In this document: positions 15,869 to 22,416 of the stretch, piece by piece
Position numbering within the stretch: the stretch's first letter is position 1
How the letters are laid out: the number at the start of each line of letters is the position of its first letter
Assembly (NCBI GenBank): GCA_036881905.1
Contig: JBAJNN010000012.1
Location: 1 to 52,827, forward strand
Reading direction: 5' to 3'
DNA length: 52,827 nucleotides
Origin: JBAJNN01 sp036881905
GTDB lineage: Bacteria > Pseudomonadota > Alphaproteobacteria > Rhizobiales > Im1
Position numbers and translations under genes: made by a program
The notes under the pieces: generated by a model
What the model saw: the letters and a program-made list of their open reading frames with translations, nothing else
The model's database searches: none
What the model was told of the DNA's origin: nothing

Positions 15869-16046
15869 GTTTCATGTCGTCCCTGTGCGATTGAATGAAC
15901 TGCGCCCACTGGGGCGGGATGGTCCCGGTGTTCATCCAGCGGGTAATGGTGTTGCGATGGATGCCGAGGCTGGCGGCGAGTTTTCCCCGCCAGCCTCGTG
16001 AACCGTAAAGTTCAACGCCTATCTGTTCAAGTTTTCCTGGCGTCAT
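15828..16046 (-). CDS. Small helix-turn-helix DNA-binding protein
   Basis: 72 residues. WRGKLAASLGIHRNTITRWM followed by NTGTIPPQWAQFI is a helix-turn-helix of the Cro/YdaS-like type, with the second helix HRNTITRWM as recognition helix. The C-terminus is basic (KRGKES, VPRRR). It lies immediately downstream of the duplicated tRNA/RNA units, whose promoters contain a 17-bp palindrome, so it is a candidate regulator of them; that link is inference. No strong ribosome site precedes the ATG. Confidence 0.65.
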   Translation of the reverse strand: MTPGKLEQIGVELYGSRGWRGKLAASLGIHRNTITRWMNTGTIPPQWAQFIQSHRDDMKRGKESAGQVPRRR

Positions 16047-16081
16047 TACCCAAATCTATCACCGCCCGCTAAAGGGACAAA

Positions 16082-16162
16082 TGGTGTGGAACGTTCGCCC
16101 TTCGTTACCTGCCGGGCCACCCCACCTCTGCGGACGGGTATGCCTAAGACGTTCCACACCAG
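16082..16162 (-). ncRNA. Structured RNA element, copy B (13-bp terminal stem, conserved core)
   Basis: A perfect 13-bp inverted repeat (TGGTGTGGAACGT / ACGTTCCACACCA) encloses a 55-base interior. On the minus strand the interior can fold into hairpin P2 (CCCG, bulged U, CC around loop GCAGA, closing with GG and TGGG) and hairpin P3 (GCCC, 13-base loop GGCAGGTAACGAA, GGGC). The core 16096-16138 matches copy A at 41 of 43 bases, while the terminal stem is entirely different. It follows a tRNA-like gene by 42 bases. Leftward strand assumed from neighbours. No known RNA family recognised. Confidence 0.7.
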
Positions 16163-16203
16163 TTAAGTGAAGGGGAACAGACGTTCACAGGGATGGGGCC
16201 CTA

Positions 16204-16275
16204 AGGCCTCGACGGGAATTGAACCCGCTACCTACTGAGTGTAATCAGTTGCTCTACCAAGTGAGCTACGAAGTA
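16204..16275 (-). tRNA. Degenerate tRNA-Val-like gene (anticodon TAC if read)
   Basis: D-arm (GCTC/GAGC) and T-arm (GCGGG-TTCAATT-CCCGT) are well formed. The acceptor pairs at only five of seven positions, with mismatches at the two terminal pairs, and no CCA is encoded. The anticodon stem ACTGA/TCAGT encloses only six bases, TTACAC. It may be a decayed tRNA, a tRNA mimic or a processing signal rather than a working tRNA. Confidence 0.5.
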
Positions 16276-16304
16276 CCTGTGGACTATCACCGCCTTCGAG
16301 ATCC

Positions 16305-16333
16305 TGTATGCACCATAATGGTGCAAGTTGCAA
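16305..16333 (-). promoter_or_regulatory. Promoter with 17-bp palindromic operator, unit B
   Basis: TTGCAA (16328-16333) and CATACA (16305-16310) are 17 bases apart on the minus strand. The spacer carries the perfect palindrome TGCACCATTATGGTGCA (16309-16325), which matches the NtrC-type consensus TGCACCA-N3-TGGTGCA. It ends 33 bases before the tRNA-like gene. The block is repeated upstream of tRNA-fMet with three changes. Promoter assignment is inference; the dyad is plain. Confidence 0.55.
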
Positions 16334-16334
16334 C

Positions 16335-16520
16335 ATCTTTTTTCGCTATTTCTGAAATTAATTTCCAGCGGGCCGGGGCGCTAATCCCGGCTATGGTGTC
16401 AGCCTTGTCTGGTTCAAAGTGCACTCTTGCCAGAACGGGCTTAGGCTGATTCGCTACACCGTTTATTAAAGTCGGCTCGGACCTGTTCCGACTACCTGAC
16501 TACAGGCATCCGCTGGAACT
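16335..16520. other. Spacer between the two RNA units with weaker hairpins
   Basis: No protein gene seen. Potential leftward structures: AGTCGG/CCGACT followed by TTTAATAAA near 16467-16490, a possible weak terminator for unit A, and a longer two-part stem at 16397-16463 (CAGCC/GGCTG with GGTGT/ACACC) enclosing TCTGG/CCAGA. Confidence 0.35.
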
Positions 16521-16602
16521 ATCAGGGTAGAGGGCGCCCTTCGTTACCTGCCGGGCCACCCCACCACTGCGGATGGGGAGAACATATTTCCTCTACCCTG
16601 AT
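16521..16602 (-). ncRNA. Structured RNA element, copy A (13-bp terminal stem, conserved core)
   Basis: A perfect 13-bp inverted repeat (ATCAGGGTAGAGG / CCTCTACCCTGAT) encloses a 56-base interior. The core from 16535 repeats copy B, including P3 GCCC/GGGC and its 13-base loop without change. P2 has A-U where copy B has G-U, and has one extra C-G pair. It starts one base after the encoded CCA of tRNA-fMet, so RNase processing of the tRNA would release it. Unrelated stem sequences with perfect pairing in both copies argue for conserved RNA structure. Confidence 0.75.
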
Positions 16603-16603
16603 C

Positions 16604-16680
<77 letters not shown>

Positions 16681-16693
16681 AAACTGAACTGTC

Positions 16694-16722
16694 TGTATGC
16701 ACTATAATGGTGCAGATTGCAA
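16694..16722 (-). promoter_or_regulatory. Promoter with palindromic operator, unit A
   Basis: TTGCAA (16717-16722) and CATACA (16694-16699) have a 17-base spacer containing TGCACCATTATAGTGCA (16698-16714 read leftward), the unit B palindrome with one mismatch. It ends 13 bases before tRNA-fMet, so transcription would start close to the tRNA 5' end. Confidence 0.55.
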
Positions 16723-16739
16723 CGCTGCCTGCGGATTAT

Positions 16740-16820
16740 TCATGTCGTGAACAGGTACAGCAAGAGGGCCAGGATTGCCGCAACCGTCAGGACATAGCAG
16801 CTCCACCTGAACGGGCTCAC
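16740..16820 (-). CDS. 26-residue membrane peptide
   Basis: The GTG overlaps the upstream stop (GTGA), implying coupled translation. The peptide VSPFRWSCYVLTVAAILALL plus LYLFTT is one membrane span with a short basic N-terminus. It mirrors the 31-residue peptide in the lysis cassette in size and style. Too short to assign a role. Confidence 0.4.
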   Translation of the reverse strand: MSPFRWSCYVLTVAAILALLLYLFTT

Positions 16821-17051
16821 CCGCGCTGCTCCACCCGATCGTGACGGTTACGGTAGCCGCCGAACACCGCATCGATATCTTCCTTGATGCGCTCCAGCGT
16901 TTCCTTGTCACAGGGACCGTCAGCCAGGTCATTTCCCCGGCGCCAGTCCTCTCCCGGAAGCGGTGCATATGAAACGCCGGCGCTTACGTAGCCATCCGGA
17001 CGTTCCTCGGTCTTCTTGTGCACCAGAATCTTTATCTCGAAATCAGCCATG
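16817..17051 (-). CDS. Hypothetical protein, 77 aa
   Basis: Begins MADFEIKILVHKKTEERPDG from ATG at 17051; a longer reading from 17476 crosses two other genes and is rejected. Alternating hydrophobic residues at the start suggest a small beta-rich domain, followed by a helix (DKETLERIKEDIDAVFGGYR). No family recognised. It lies 7 bases after a small membrane protein gene and is coupled to the 26-residue membrane peptide downstream. Confidence 0.6.
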
Positions 17052-17058
17052 TCGTCAC

Positions 17059-17259
17059 TCACTTGCTGCGACCCATCGGTGTCGTGGTGATATACCGCAG
17101 ACCCATGTTGGCCAGGGCGATGGAAAGAGCGTACCATGGCAGCCAGCTTTCCGGCAGCACGTTGCGCCACTCGGTCAGCTCGATAAACGGTATTGCCGCG
17201 AACAGGATATTCGTCGCAATAGTCCGCCAACCCTTGAGCTTCTGCTTCAGCCACGTCAT
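17059..17259 (-). CDS. Small membrane protein, holin-like (DUF7940-like)
   Basis: 66 residues with two hydrophobic segments (TNILFAAIPFIELTEW and WYALSIALANMGLRYI) separated by NVLPESWLP, a layout seen in small phage holin-like DUF7940 proteins. A basic N-terminus (KQKLKGWRT) and C-terminal GRSK flank them. It lies far from the main lysis cassette, in the early cluster, so it may be a second holin or an unrelated inner-membrane protein. Confidence 0.55.
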   Translation of the reverse strand: MTWLKQKLKGWRTIATNILFAAIPFIELTEWRNVLPESWLPWYALSIALANMGLRYITTTPMGRSK

Positions 17260-17340
17260 GATACGCTCTCCTGAATCCAGCTTCCCTGCACCAGACGGCC
17301 GCCATTATACAGCCACAGTTTCCGGCTCCGCAAGGACCCC

Positions 17341-17589
17341 TCAATCCGGTGCCGTGAGCTTGTCCAGCGGGTTGGTCGAGGGCGGGAACGCCTGCTTGCG
17401 GTAAACGCCCTCGTAGCCCTTGGAACGCACGAGACGCACCGTCTCCCAGCTCGGGCAGTAGAACACGACGGCCCACTGGTTGCCGTCCATCACGATCTCG
17501 TGGTTCATGTGGTAAAGACGGTCGAAATTAACCGCGCGCTTGGCGCCGCCCTTGGTCTCGAAGCGTTTCTTTTTCATCTCGTCTTTCAA
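17341..17589 (-). CDS. Hypothetical protein, about 82 aa
   Basis: Start uncertain: TTG at 17589 has GGAGA upstream; ATG at 17577 lacks a good ribosome site. Either overlaps the upstream winged-helix gene by 50-62 bases. Lys/Arg-rich N-terminus, then a probable alpha/beta domain (NQWAVVFYCPSWETVRLVRS). Not recognised. Confidence 0.55.
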   Translation of the reverse strand: MKDEMKKKRFETKGGAKRAVNFDRLYHMNHEIVMDGNQWAVVFYCPSWETVRLVRSKGYEGVYRKQAFPPSTNPLDKLTAPD

Positions 17590-17899
17590 CCAGTCTCCAG
17601 CCGCGTCCGCGCACGTTCTCTATGCGATAATTGGTCGGCGCGATCCGCTCGCGTATATCCTTGATGTGTATATCGACGATATTCCAGTCAGGGTCCACCT
17701 CGCGCCAGTCGCCGTAGATGAGCTGCAGGAACCCGTCCCGTGTCACCAGCTCTCCGCGCGCCCGGAACAGGAGCCTGAACATCAGGTATTGAGACGGCGC
17801 GAGCCGAACACTGCCGGTGTTGGTGACGAACTGCCGTGTCGCGTCAACCAGACGCGGCAACGGCTCCAGCCGCTGGCCGCAGCACGGACAGATACTCAC
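17528..17899 (-). CDS. Zinc-knuckle plus OmpR/PhoB-type winged-helix DNA-binding protein
   Basis: 123 residues. The N-terminus MSICPCCGQRLEPLPR has a CxxC pair. Residues about 30-112 match a PhoB/OmpR effector domain: a beta platform, LAPSQYLMFRLLFRARGELV, the recognition-helix region NIVDIHIKDIRERI and the wing IENVRGRGWRLV. There is no receiver domain, so it is a stand-alone DNA-binding protein, probably a phage transcription regulator. The start overlaps the upstream stop (ATGA). Confidence 0.75.
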   Translation of the reverse strand: MSICPCCGQRLEPLPRLVDATRQFVTNTGSVRLAPSQYLMFRLLFRARGELVTRDGFLQLIYGDWREVDPDWNIVDIHIKDIRERIAPTNYRIENVRGRGWRLVERRDEKETLRDQGRRQARG

Positions 17900-18159
17900 T
17901 CTGCCGGGGCGACTTCATATTGCGCCACCAGATAGGTGAACGCATCGCCCTTGAGCAGATCCTCGCGCATCACCGGCGAGGCGACATGCCGCAGCCCGGT
18001 CATCGTATAGACGAACTTCTCGATGTTCGCCTTGGCGTTCGTGTTCATTTCCTCGAAGGTTATGCCCTGAACGACGAGCCCCTTCAGGTCGTCGCTGAAC
18101 GCGGCGAGCAGCTTGTTCTTGTTGTACTGCACGAAATGCAGATTGATCGTTGTCTTCAT
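17896..18159 (-). CDS. Hypothetical protein, HicB-like or small alpha/beta
   Basis: 87 residues. LKGLVVQGITFEEMNTNAKA followed by NIEKFVY loosely recalls the HicB-type antitoxin core, but no toxin partner is adjacent and the match is weak. First gene downstream of a 160-base gap that holds a strong hairpin; coupled by ATGA to the winged-helix gene. Confidence 0.5.
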   Translation of the reverse strand: MKTTINLHFVQYNKNKLLAAFSDDLKGLVVQGITFEEMNTNAKANIEKFVYTMTGLRHVASPVMREDLLKGDAFTYLVAQYEVAPAE

Positions 18160-18262
18160 GGTTTCCCCTGCAATTTGACAGCTGCCCGGCAGCTGCTTAT
18201 CCTGCGTCGGTGATATGCATGGTTTAGCATCCTGTATGTCCCCTTCTCATGTGACAGTGAGT

Positions 18263-18295
18263 CCGGCTCCGGAGTAAAATCCCGGAGCCGGTTTT
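18263..18295 (+). terminator. Terminator-like hairpin with rightward U-tract
   Basis: CCGGCTCCGG and CCGGAGCCGG form a perfect 10-bp stem with a 9-base loop, followed by TTTTCGTT on the plus strand. Neighbouring genes all read leftward, so it may block rightward read-through or act as a processing or stability hairpin in the leftward mRNA. Confidence 0.55.
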
Positions 18296-18319
18296 CGTTC
18301 AGGACTACAAGGCCCTCGG

Positions 18320-18514
18320 TCATATCAGACCTTTCTCCTGCGCCAGCGCCTCGGGGATCGTTATGGTCGCCGTGCGCCCATCGGAAGCCAGGTCGACCTC
18401 GATCGCGGACAGGGGCAGCCAGACACCTTCCGCGTCCTCGGCATCCTTGACGAGGATAGCGCGGTCGGTGGTGTGAACGGCGATAACCGTCAGGTCGAGC
18501 AGGTTACTTCGCAT
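18320..18514 (-). CDS. Hypothetical protein, 64 aa
   Basis: A small beta-rich protein (LTVIAVHTTDRAILVKDAED, GVWLPLSAIEVDL). The pattern 'AILVKD...WLPLSAIEV' is common in small phage proteins of unknown function. It overlaps the upstream gene by 11 bases. Confidence 0.6.
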   Translation of the reverse strand: MRSNLLDLTVIAVHTTDRAILVKDAEDAEGVWLPLSAIEVDLASDGRTATITIPEALAQEKGLI

Positions 18515-18926
18515 CGTCGGTCTTCTCCGTCTTCATTACGTCCAGAAAATTTTTCCAGTAGGAATTTTCCCACTCGGCTCGGGTCATCCGGATCGTTCGC
18601 GATTCTACTCCTGCTTCCGCACTATGATCGAGAATCTGTTGTGTCATCTCCCGAACCATTTCATTCGTAAAACCTGCAGGTATCGGTAGCGGCAATTCTT
18701 TGACGGGCGGCAACCAGAAGCGCGGGTCGCCCTGGTCCTTCGGTCGCTGGCGCCAGCCCTCAAGCAGCCAGAGCCGTTCGTCGCCCTGCAGGTCGTGGTG
18801 GGACGCCCGGACGAGCTCGGCGCCGTTCCTGCGCAGGAGCCCTGCCTGCAGTTCGAGCCATTCACGCGCCTGGAACGGTGTCTTGGCACCGCGTTCCTGC
18901 AGGATGAAATCGGGTTCGTCAGTCAT
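18504..18926 (-). CDS. Hypothetical protein, 140 aa
   Basis: Not recognised. Charged and helical, with a Trp-rich centre (ERLWLLEGWRQRPK, DPRFWLPPVKELPLPIP). It is linked by ATGA overlap to the gene upstream and by an 11-base overlap to the one downstream, so it belongs to one polycistronic unit. Confidence 0.6.
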   Translation of the reverse strand: MTDEPDFILQERGAKTPFQAREWLELQAGLLRRNGAELVRASHHDLQGDERLWLLEGWRQRPKDQGDPRFWLPPVKELPLPIPAGFTNEMVREMTQQILDHSAEAGVESRTIRMTRAEWENSYWKNFLDVMKTEKTDDAK

Positions 18927-19117
18927 CGGCGCGACCCCTTAGTCGGGTACCTGTTGTTCAATTCTTCCACAGTTTTCGGGTACAAAAGCTCCAGAGAGCG
19001 AAGGACGCTTGCGTAGGTATCTGCCTCTTGCGTATCTCCGCGATCAACAGCTTCTGCGGTCTTGTATGCCAAATCCAACATTACGTCGTAGGCTATAGGC
19101 TTCTCTTGACCGATCAT
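18923..19117 (-). CDS. Hypothetical protein, 64 aa
   Basis: Small helical protein (YDVMLDLAYKTAEAVDRGDT, LRSLELLYPKTVEELNNRYP). No family recognised. Coupled by ATGA overlaps on both sides. Confidence 0.55.
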   Translation of the reverse strand: MIGQEKPIAYDVMLDLAYKTAEAVDRGDTQEADTYASVLRSLELLYPKTVEELNNRYPTKGSRR

Positions 19118-19353
19118 TCCATTATCCTTTCAATCAAGCTCTTGACAGGTCTCGCGGAAAGGCAGCCTTTAAAGAAATCTTTTTGAGACCAACTGTCTTG
19201 AGGTCCGTACATCACATCTGTGGGATACTCCCTGTCTGCAACTATGCTGCATGCCTGCTCTGCGTTTTCAGCCCTGACTACGCCGAAATCCTTTTCTTCG
19301 GGGATGCCTTCCATACCTGTTGCCAAATAGTAATATTTTACTCTGAATTTCAT
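19114..19353 (-). CDS. Hypothetical protein, 79 aa
   Basis: ATG at 19353 follows GAGG and is preferred over TTG at 19368. MKFRVKYYYLATGMEG with FGVVRAENAEQACSIVADRE suggests a small ferredoxin-like alpha/beta fold often seen in phage early proteins. Function unknown. Confidence 0.55.
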   Translation of the reverse strand: MKFRVKYYYLATGMEGIPEEKDFGVVRAENAEQACSIVADREYPTDVMYGPQDSWSQKDFFKGCLSARPVKSLIERIME

Positions 19354-19368
19354 CTCGCTAATCCTCAA

Positions 19369-19584
19369 TCAAGCGTACCACCTCGTGAGCTTGATGAAGT
19401 TCTCAACAAGTTCATTTTCACCGTAATGAAGCAGAACAGCGCATAAAAGTGCGTCGGCATTTTCATGATCAAGCTCTGGATCATCGAGAAGTTCCGACTC
19501 CTTATTTATTCGGATTTTTTCCATTTGTGCCCGGGCCGATTTGAGCGATATTTTTCTTAGTTCTTCACAGTCAAGTTGAGTCAT
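19369..19584 (-). CDS. Hypothetical protein, 71 aa
   Basis: A helical acidic protein (ESELLDDPELDHENADALLC). Nothing recognisable. Leftward cluster member, 15 bases before the next start. Confidence 0.5.
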   Translation of the reverse strand: MTQLDCEELRKISLKSARAQMEKIRINKESELLDDPELDHENADALLCAVLLHYGENELVENFIKLTRWYA

Positions 19585-19596
19585 TGCACCACCCCT

Positions 19597-19758
19597 TCAA
19601 TTAACTCCCCGAAGCGCAAATATCTCCCGCCACATAGCGTCACAACCGTCATGCGCTTCGATCAGCAATAACCGGTTTATGACATCCCTATCCCACTCTT
19701 CCGGTTTGGCGGGGTTGTACGCTAAAAGGCGCGCCATCTTCTTTTGTTTCTCGCTCAT
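19597..19758 (-). CDS. Hypothetical protein, 53 aa
   Basis: Starts ATG at 19758 after GGTGAG. Reads MSEKQKKMARLLAYNPAKPE, then a Trp/Asp-rich helix and ends FALRGVN. It fills the gap between neighbouring leftward genes with a proper ribosome site, so it is probably real. Function unknown. Confidence 0.5.
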   Translation of the reverse strand: MSEKQKKMARLLAYNPAKPEEWDRDVINRLLLIEAHDGCDAMWREIFALRGVN

Positions 19759-19784
19759 CTCACCATTCCTTCAATAACCTCTCG

Positions 19785-20081
19785 TTAAGTGAGAATTTTT
19801 CGAAGTATCTCGATCTCGTCTTTCGAGAAATGGGATGTCATCATTGCCCGAACGCGTTGTTCGTCATTCTTTGAATGGTTCTCCCACCAGCCCCTGATAT
19901 CGATCTGCCCCTGATTTTCCGCCTCGTCGATTATCGAAGGCAATCTCCGCCTTTCAATCTCGTTCAGCAGAGCGCACAGACGTGCTTCCAGAATGTGGAT
20001 CACGTTCATGTGCTGCCGTCTGATCTCGTCTTCACGCTGTATGTCGGTCTGACCCGGGCCCGGTCCGCTGCTGCACGGCAT
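19785..20081 (-). CDS. Hypothetical protein, 98 aa
   Basis: Mainly helical (HILEARLCALLNEIERRRLP; HFSKDEIEILRKIL). The start overlaps the preceding stop (TAATG). The first 20 residues are low complexity; an internal ATG at residue 25 is another possible start. Confidence 0.55.
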   Translation of the reverse strand: MPCSSGPGPGQTDIQREDEIRRQHMNVIHILEARLCALLNEIERRRLPSIIDEAENQGQIDIRGWWENHSKNDEQRVRAMMTSHFSKDEIEILRKILT

Positions 20082-20338
20082 TATGTCTTCTCCCTACCCT
20101 CTACTGCTTTCACTATGGCGCGATAAAACTCACGGAATACCTGAATGCTTTCCCGATTGCGTTTGCCACGCAGGTCCTCGATTTCGTGCAAGGCCTTGAG
20201 CGTTTGCTCTCTGCCCGGCTCTTTCGGCACTATGGCGACGTTGAATTTCTCGCAGTATTCCCGCAGGAATTCTTCGGAAACGATGTCAGTGAGCTTTGAT
20301 GGGCGGACTGACTTGAGCTCGGATTTAATTTCCTTCAT
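20081..20338 (-). CDS. Hypothetical protein, 85 aa
   Basis: ATG at 20338 follows AAAGGAAC and overlaps the upstream stop; GTG at 20362 is less likely. Charged helical protein (EEFLREYCEKFNVAIVPKEP). Not recognised. Confidence 0.55.
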   Translation of the reverse strand: MKEIKSELKSVRPSKLTDIVSEEFLREYCEKFNVAIVPKEPGREQTLKALHEIEDLRGKRNRESIQVFREFYRAIVKAVEGREKT

Positions 20339-20523
20339 TGGTCTGTTCCTTTCCACCACCATTGCGGAGTTCTCTTGTGTTCTTGGGGCGGCAACGAGAC
20401 GATCACCTGATGAATGACAGCCATCTGATAGTGAAGTTCATCGCCGATGTAGGTATCGCCATCTTCCGGCTCTGTAAGCGCTGCACACCACATTGTGCCA
20501 TCATTCCTGACGCGAAGAGCCAT
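20335..20523 (-). CDS. Hypothetical protein, 62 aa
   Basis: ATG at 20523 after AAGGAG; the longer open frame to 20694 antisense-reads the next gene. VRNDGTMWCAALTEPEDGD resembles the NMWCALLGENIQEG segment of the protein at 24406-24780, so the two share a small domain found in phage early proteins. Function unknown. Confidence 0.55.
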   Translation of the reverse strand: MALRVRNDGTMWCAALTEPEDGDTYIGDELHYQMAVIHQVIVSLPPQEHKRTPQWWWKGTDQ

Positions 20524-20884
20524 CGGTCTGCTCCTTCGGTGAGAGACTGCGTATCTTCGCGACCACGGCACTGAACGCGTTGTACTGTGCAACATGAATA
20601 TCAGCCGATATGTGCTCACCGCTTTCAATGCACAGGCGCTCTTGGTAAGCATGTTTCCTGACCATCTCTCTTGCCCAACCTTCCAGAGTTGCAAGCTTCA
20701 ACGCCTGTGCTGCGTTTTCAGCGGTGAGGCGGTCTATCTCGTCGGCGGCACCAACCATACGAACTACGGCAATGTAAGCTTCCGGGTCATGGTAATTCCC
20801 ACGCACCTTGAGCACTTCTGCATGCGTTCTCAAAAGGGAAGAATGCAACTTCGGGTCTTCAACCAAGTTCAGCTCTTCGGCCAT
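20501..20884 (-). CDS. Hypothetical helical protein, 127 aa
   Basis: ATG at 20884 inside the recurrent GGGGGTGAATGAGATG start module. Long helices (AAQALKLATLEGWAREMVRK). Not recognised. Possibly coiled coil. Confidence 0.6.
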   Translation of the reverse strand: MAEELNLVEDPKLHSSLLRTHAEVLKVRGNYHDPEAYIAVVRMVGAADEIDRLTAENAAQALKLATLEGWAREMVRKHAYQERLCIESGEHISADIHVAQYNAFSAVVAKIRSLSPKEQTDGSSRQE

Positions 20885-20885
20885 C

Positions 20886-21131
20886 TCATTCACCCCCTTC
20901 AGAAGGATGGTATTCAGGATTAAGAATAACGTGGGTAACTTCGCCATTCCTGTCTTTTACAGACCACTCACCGTATTCACGAAGAGCCCGGCCGATGTTT
21001 TCAAGTTCTTCTACAAGCTCTTTCGCACGTCTTTTGTAGTACTGAAGCTCTGCATCCGTTTTTGCTAACTCAACCATCTCCATTTCATGAGCCCAGTTTC
21101 CATAGCTGCAATTTGTCCATGAACCACTCAT
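20886..21131 (-). CDS. Hypothetical coiled-coil protein, 81 aa
   Basis: ATG at 21131 in the shared start module. Residues 15-60 form a coiled coil (ELQYYKRRAKELVEELENIG). Ends in SEGGE, encoded by the next gene's ribosome site. Function unknown. Confidence 0.55.
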   Translation of the reverse strand: MSGSWTNCSYGNWAHEMEMVELAKTDAELQYYKRRAKELVEELENIGRALREYGEWSVKDRNGEVTHVILNPEYHPSEGGE

Positions 21132-21132
21132 C

Positions 21133-21501
21133 TCATTCACCCCCTATCAGTGGGTTCCACGATTTTGCATATGCGCCTTCAACCGCGCTTTTCAGAGCAG
21201 CGACACTTTCGTACAAAATCCTGCATTCGCGTTTTTTGCGAGCAAGCTCGTCCTCAAGTTCATGAATGCGTCTAATATGCATTGAATATTCTGGACGGGG
21301 ATCACCGACAAAATCACTAACATCACACTGCAATGCAGATGCAATTTTCATTATAATTTCAATGCCTGGATTGTTTTGTTCGCCGTTCTCAATCTTGTTA
21401 AGTTGAGACTTTGATACACCGGAGATGGTTTCCAGTTCCCGATATGACATGCCGGAGATCTTGCGGGCAGTCGACATCCTTTTGGATATGAGAAGGTCCA
21501 T
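21133..21501 (-). CDS. XRE-family helix-turn-helix repressor
   Basis: 122 residues. An N-terminal XRE/Cro-CI domain: MSYRELETISGVSKSQLNKI, ENGEQNNPGIEIIMKIASAL, CDVSDFVGD. The C-terminal half is a coiled coil (RRIHELEDELARKKRECRIL), likely for dimerisation, instead of a peptidase domain. It is a candidate early or lysogeny repressor that could bind the GGGACAG array or the early promoters. ATG at 21501 overlaps the preceding TGA. Ends PLIGGE. Confidence 0.85.
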   Translation of the reverse strand: MDLLISKRMSTARKISGMSYRELETISGVSKSQLNKIENGEQNNPGIEIIMKIASALQCDVSDFVGDPRPEYSMHIRRIHELEDELARKKRECRILYESVAALKSAVEGAYAKSWNPLIGGE

Positions 21502-22001
21502 CACTCACCCCCTATCAGTGGGGCAGGGACATCAAAGTAAATTCCAATGCCTGACCGTTTGAGTGCGAAACACGCTGCGCCACCCATGGCCACGAGAACA
21601 ACACCATGGCCCGGCGATTTGCCAATCTCTCCACACGGCTTGATGAATTTTGTTTTCCCCTTTGGAAACAAGATGCCATCAACACGCGGGATGTATTCGT
21701 GAAACCATCCGGACGATGTGTAAGCTCTGACGATTGCGATACCGTCGCCATGTTCAATGAACTTTTCCAGCCAAGGAACGTGACCGTTTCTGGATCCAAA
21801 CGGCGGGTTCATAAACACCGTGCCGTACCAATCCTTTTTCAATCCGTCATCGTCTTTTGTATAAACATGCTCTGCTGGTACCCAATGATCCAATCCTGGA
21901 GAGCAAGGATCCAGATCAAAGTAGATTCCCATCGCATCAAATATCTCTGGCGGTGTGTACCAGTCATCTGAAGCGCCGATTGAGGGCTCATGCTCAGCCA
22001 T
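21501..22001 (-). CDS. Phage DNA N6-adenine methyltransferase (Dam-like)
   Basis: 166 residues from ATG at 22001. DDWYTPPEIFDAMG and DLDPCSP form the AdoMet-binding side and FMNPPFG is the catalytic NPPF motif (DPPY equivalent). This is the compact phage Dam-type methylase family. It would methylate phage DNA, for example to escape host restriction or to time replication. Ends PLIGGE through the shared junction; the preceding and following genes are coupled. Confidence 0.88.
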   Translation of the reverse strand: MAEHEPSIGASDDWYTPPEIFDAMGIYFDLDPCSPGLDHWVPAEHVYTKDDDGLKKDWYGTVFMNPPFGSRNGHVPWLEKFIEHGDGIAIVRAYTSSGWFHEYIPRVDGILFPKGKTKFIKPCGEIGKSPGHGVVLVAMGGAACFALKRSGIGIYFDVPAPLIGGE

Positions 22002-22002
22002 C

Positions 22003-22416
22003 TCATTCACCCCCTATCGGCGGGGTGGAAGCCGTGGTCCACTGGTCATACCGTTTCATCTTTCGCCACGGAACTTCCAGCCAGTCCAGCATTTCAACAA
22101 AAGTGGTATTGCGATCCGTTGCGGGTTTTTGCGGCGCTACCTTTCGTAGCTTTACCGCCCATGCATCTGAAAACCAGCGCAAGGGCCCATCTGCGTCAAG
22201 TTCGGAAAGCGCCTTTTGCCACGACGCTTCAAATTCACCCCAGTATTCTTCAGGGAGTGTCTCTTCATCCGCCGCGCCCCATACAAAAATATCGTTGCAG
22301 TTAAGCATCACTACAATATTGCCGCTGTCTTTTTCGGCGCGCAGAAAGAACATCTCAGCGTCAGTTTCCTGAACAAGAACCAGTGCTCTGTCGTTTCGTC
22401 CGCCAAAGTCAGTCAT
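22003..22416 (-). CDS. Hypothetical protein, 137 aa
   Basis: Possible beta-rich domain (RALVLVQETDAEMFFLRAEK, NIVVMLNCNDIFVWG), then a Trp-rich helix. The 'NDIFVWGAADEETLP' segment recalls phage proteins of unknown role. Ends PPIGGE. Overlaps the upstream gene by 8 bases. Confidence 0.6.
   Translation of the reverse strand: MTDFGGRNDRALVLVQETDAEMFFLRAEKDSGNIVVMLNCNDIFVWGAADEETLPEEYWGEFEASWQKALSELDADGPLRWFSDAWAVKLRKVAPQKPATDRNTTFVEMLDWLEVPWRKMKRYDQWTTASTPPIGGE

Larger units (their letters stand above)
20882..22025 (-). repeat. Four copies of a shared stop-ribosome site-start junction
   Basis: At 20882-20899, 21129-21154, 21499-21523 and 21999-22025 the leftward strand reads GGGGGTGAATGAGATG or a close variant; three copies extend upstream as CCACTGATA or CCGCCGATA. 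The ribosome site doubles as the last codons of the upstream gene, so unrelated proteins end IGGE or EGGE. This is a modular gene junction. Confidence 0.8.

Noticed and set aside
16082..16602. Small transposons (MITEs) with terminal inverted repeats
   Set aside because: The terminal repeats of the two copies are unrelated in sequence, whereas a MITE family would share its ends; no target-site duplications are seen.
20524..20694. N-terminal extension of the 20335-20523 gene
   Set aside because: The extension is antisense-style sequence overlapping the next gene; AAGGAG and ATG at 20523 mark the true start.
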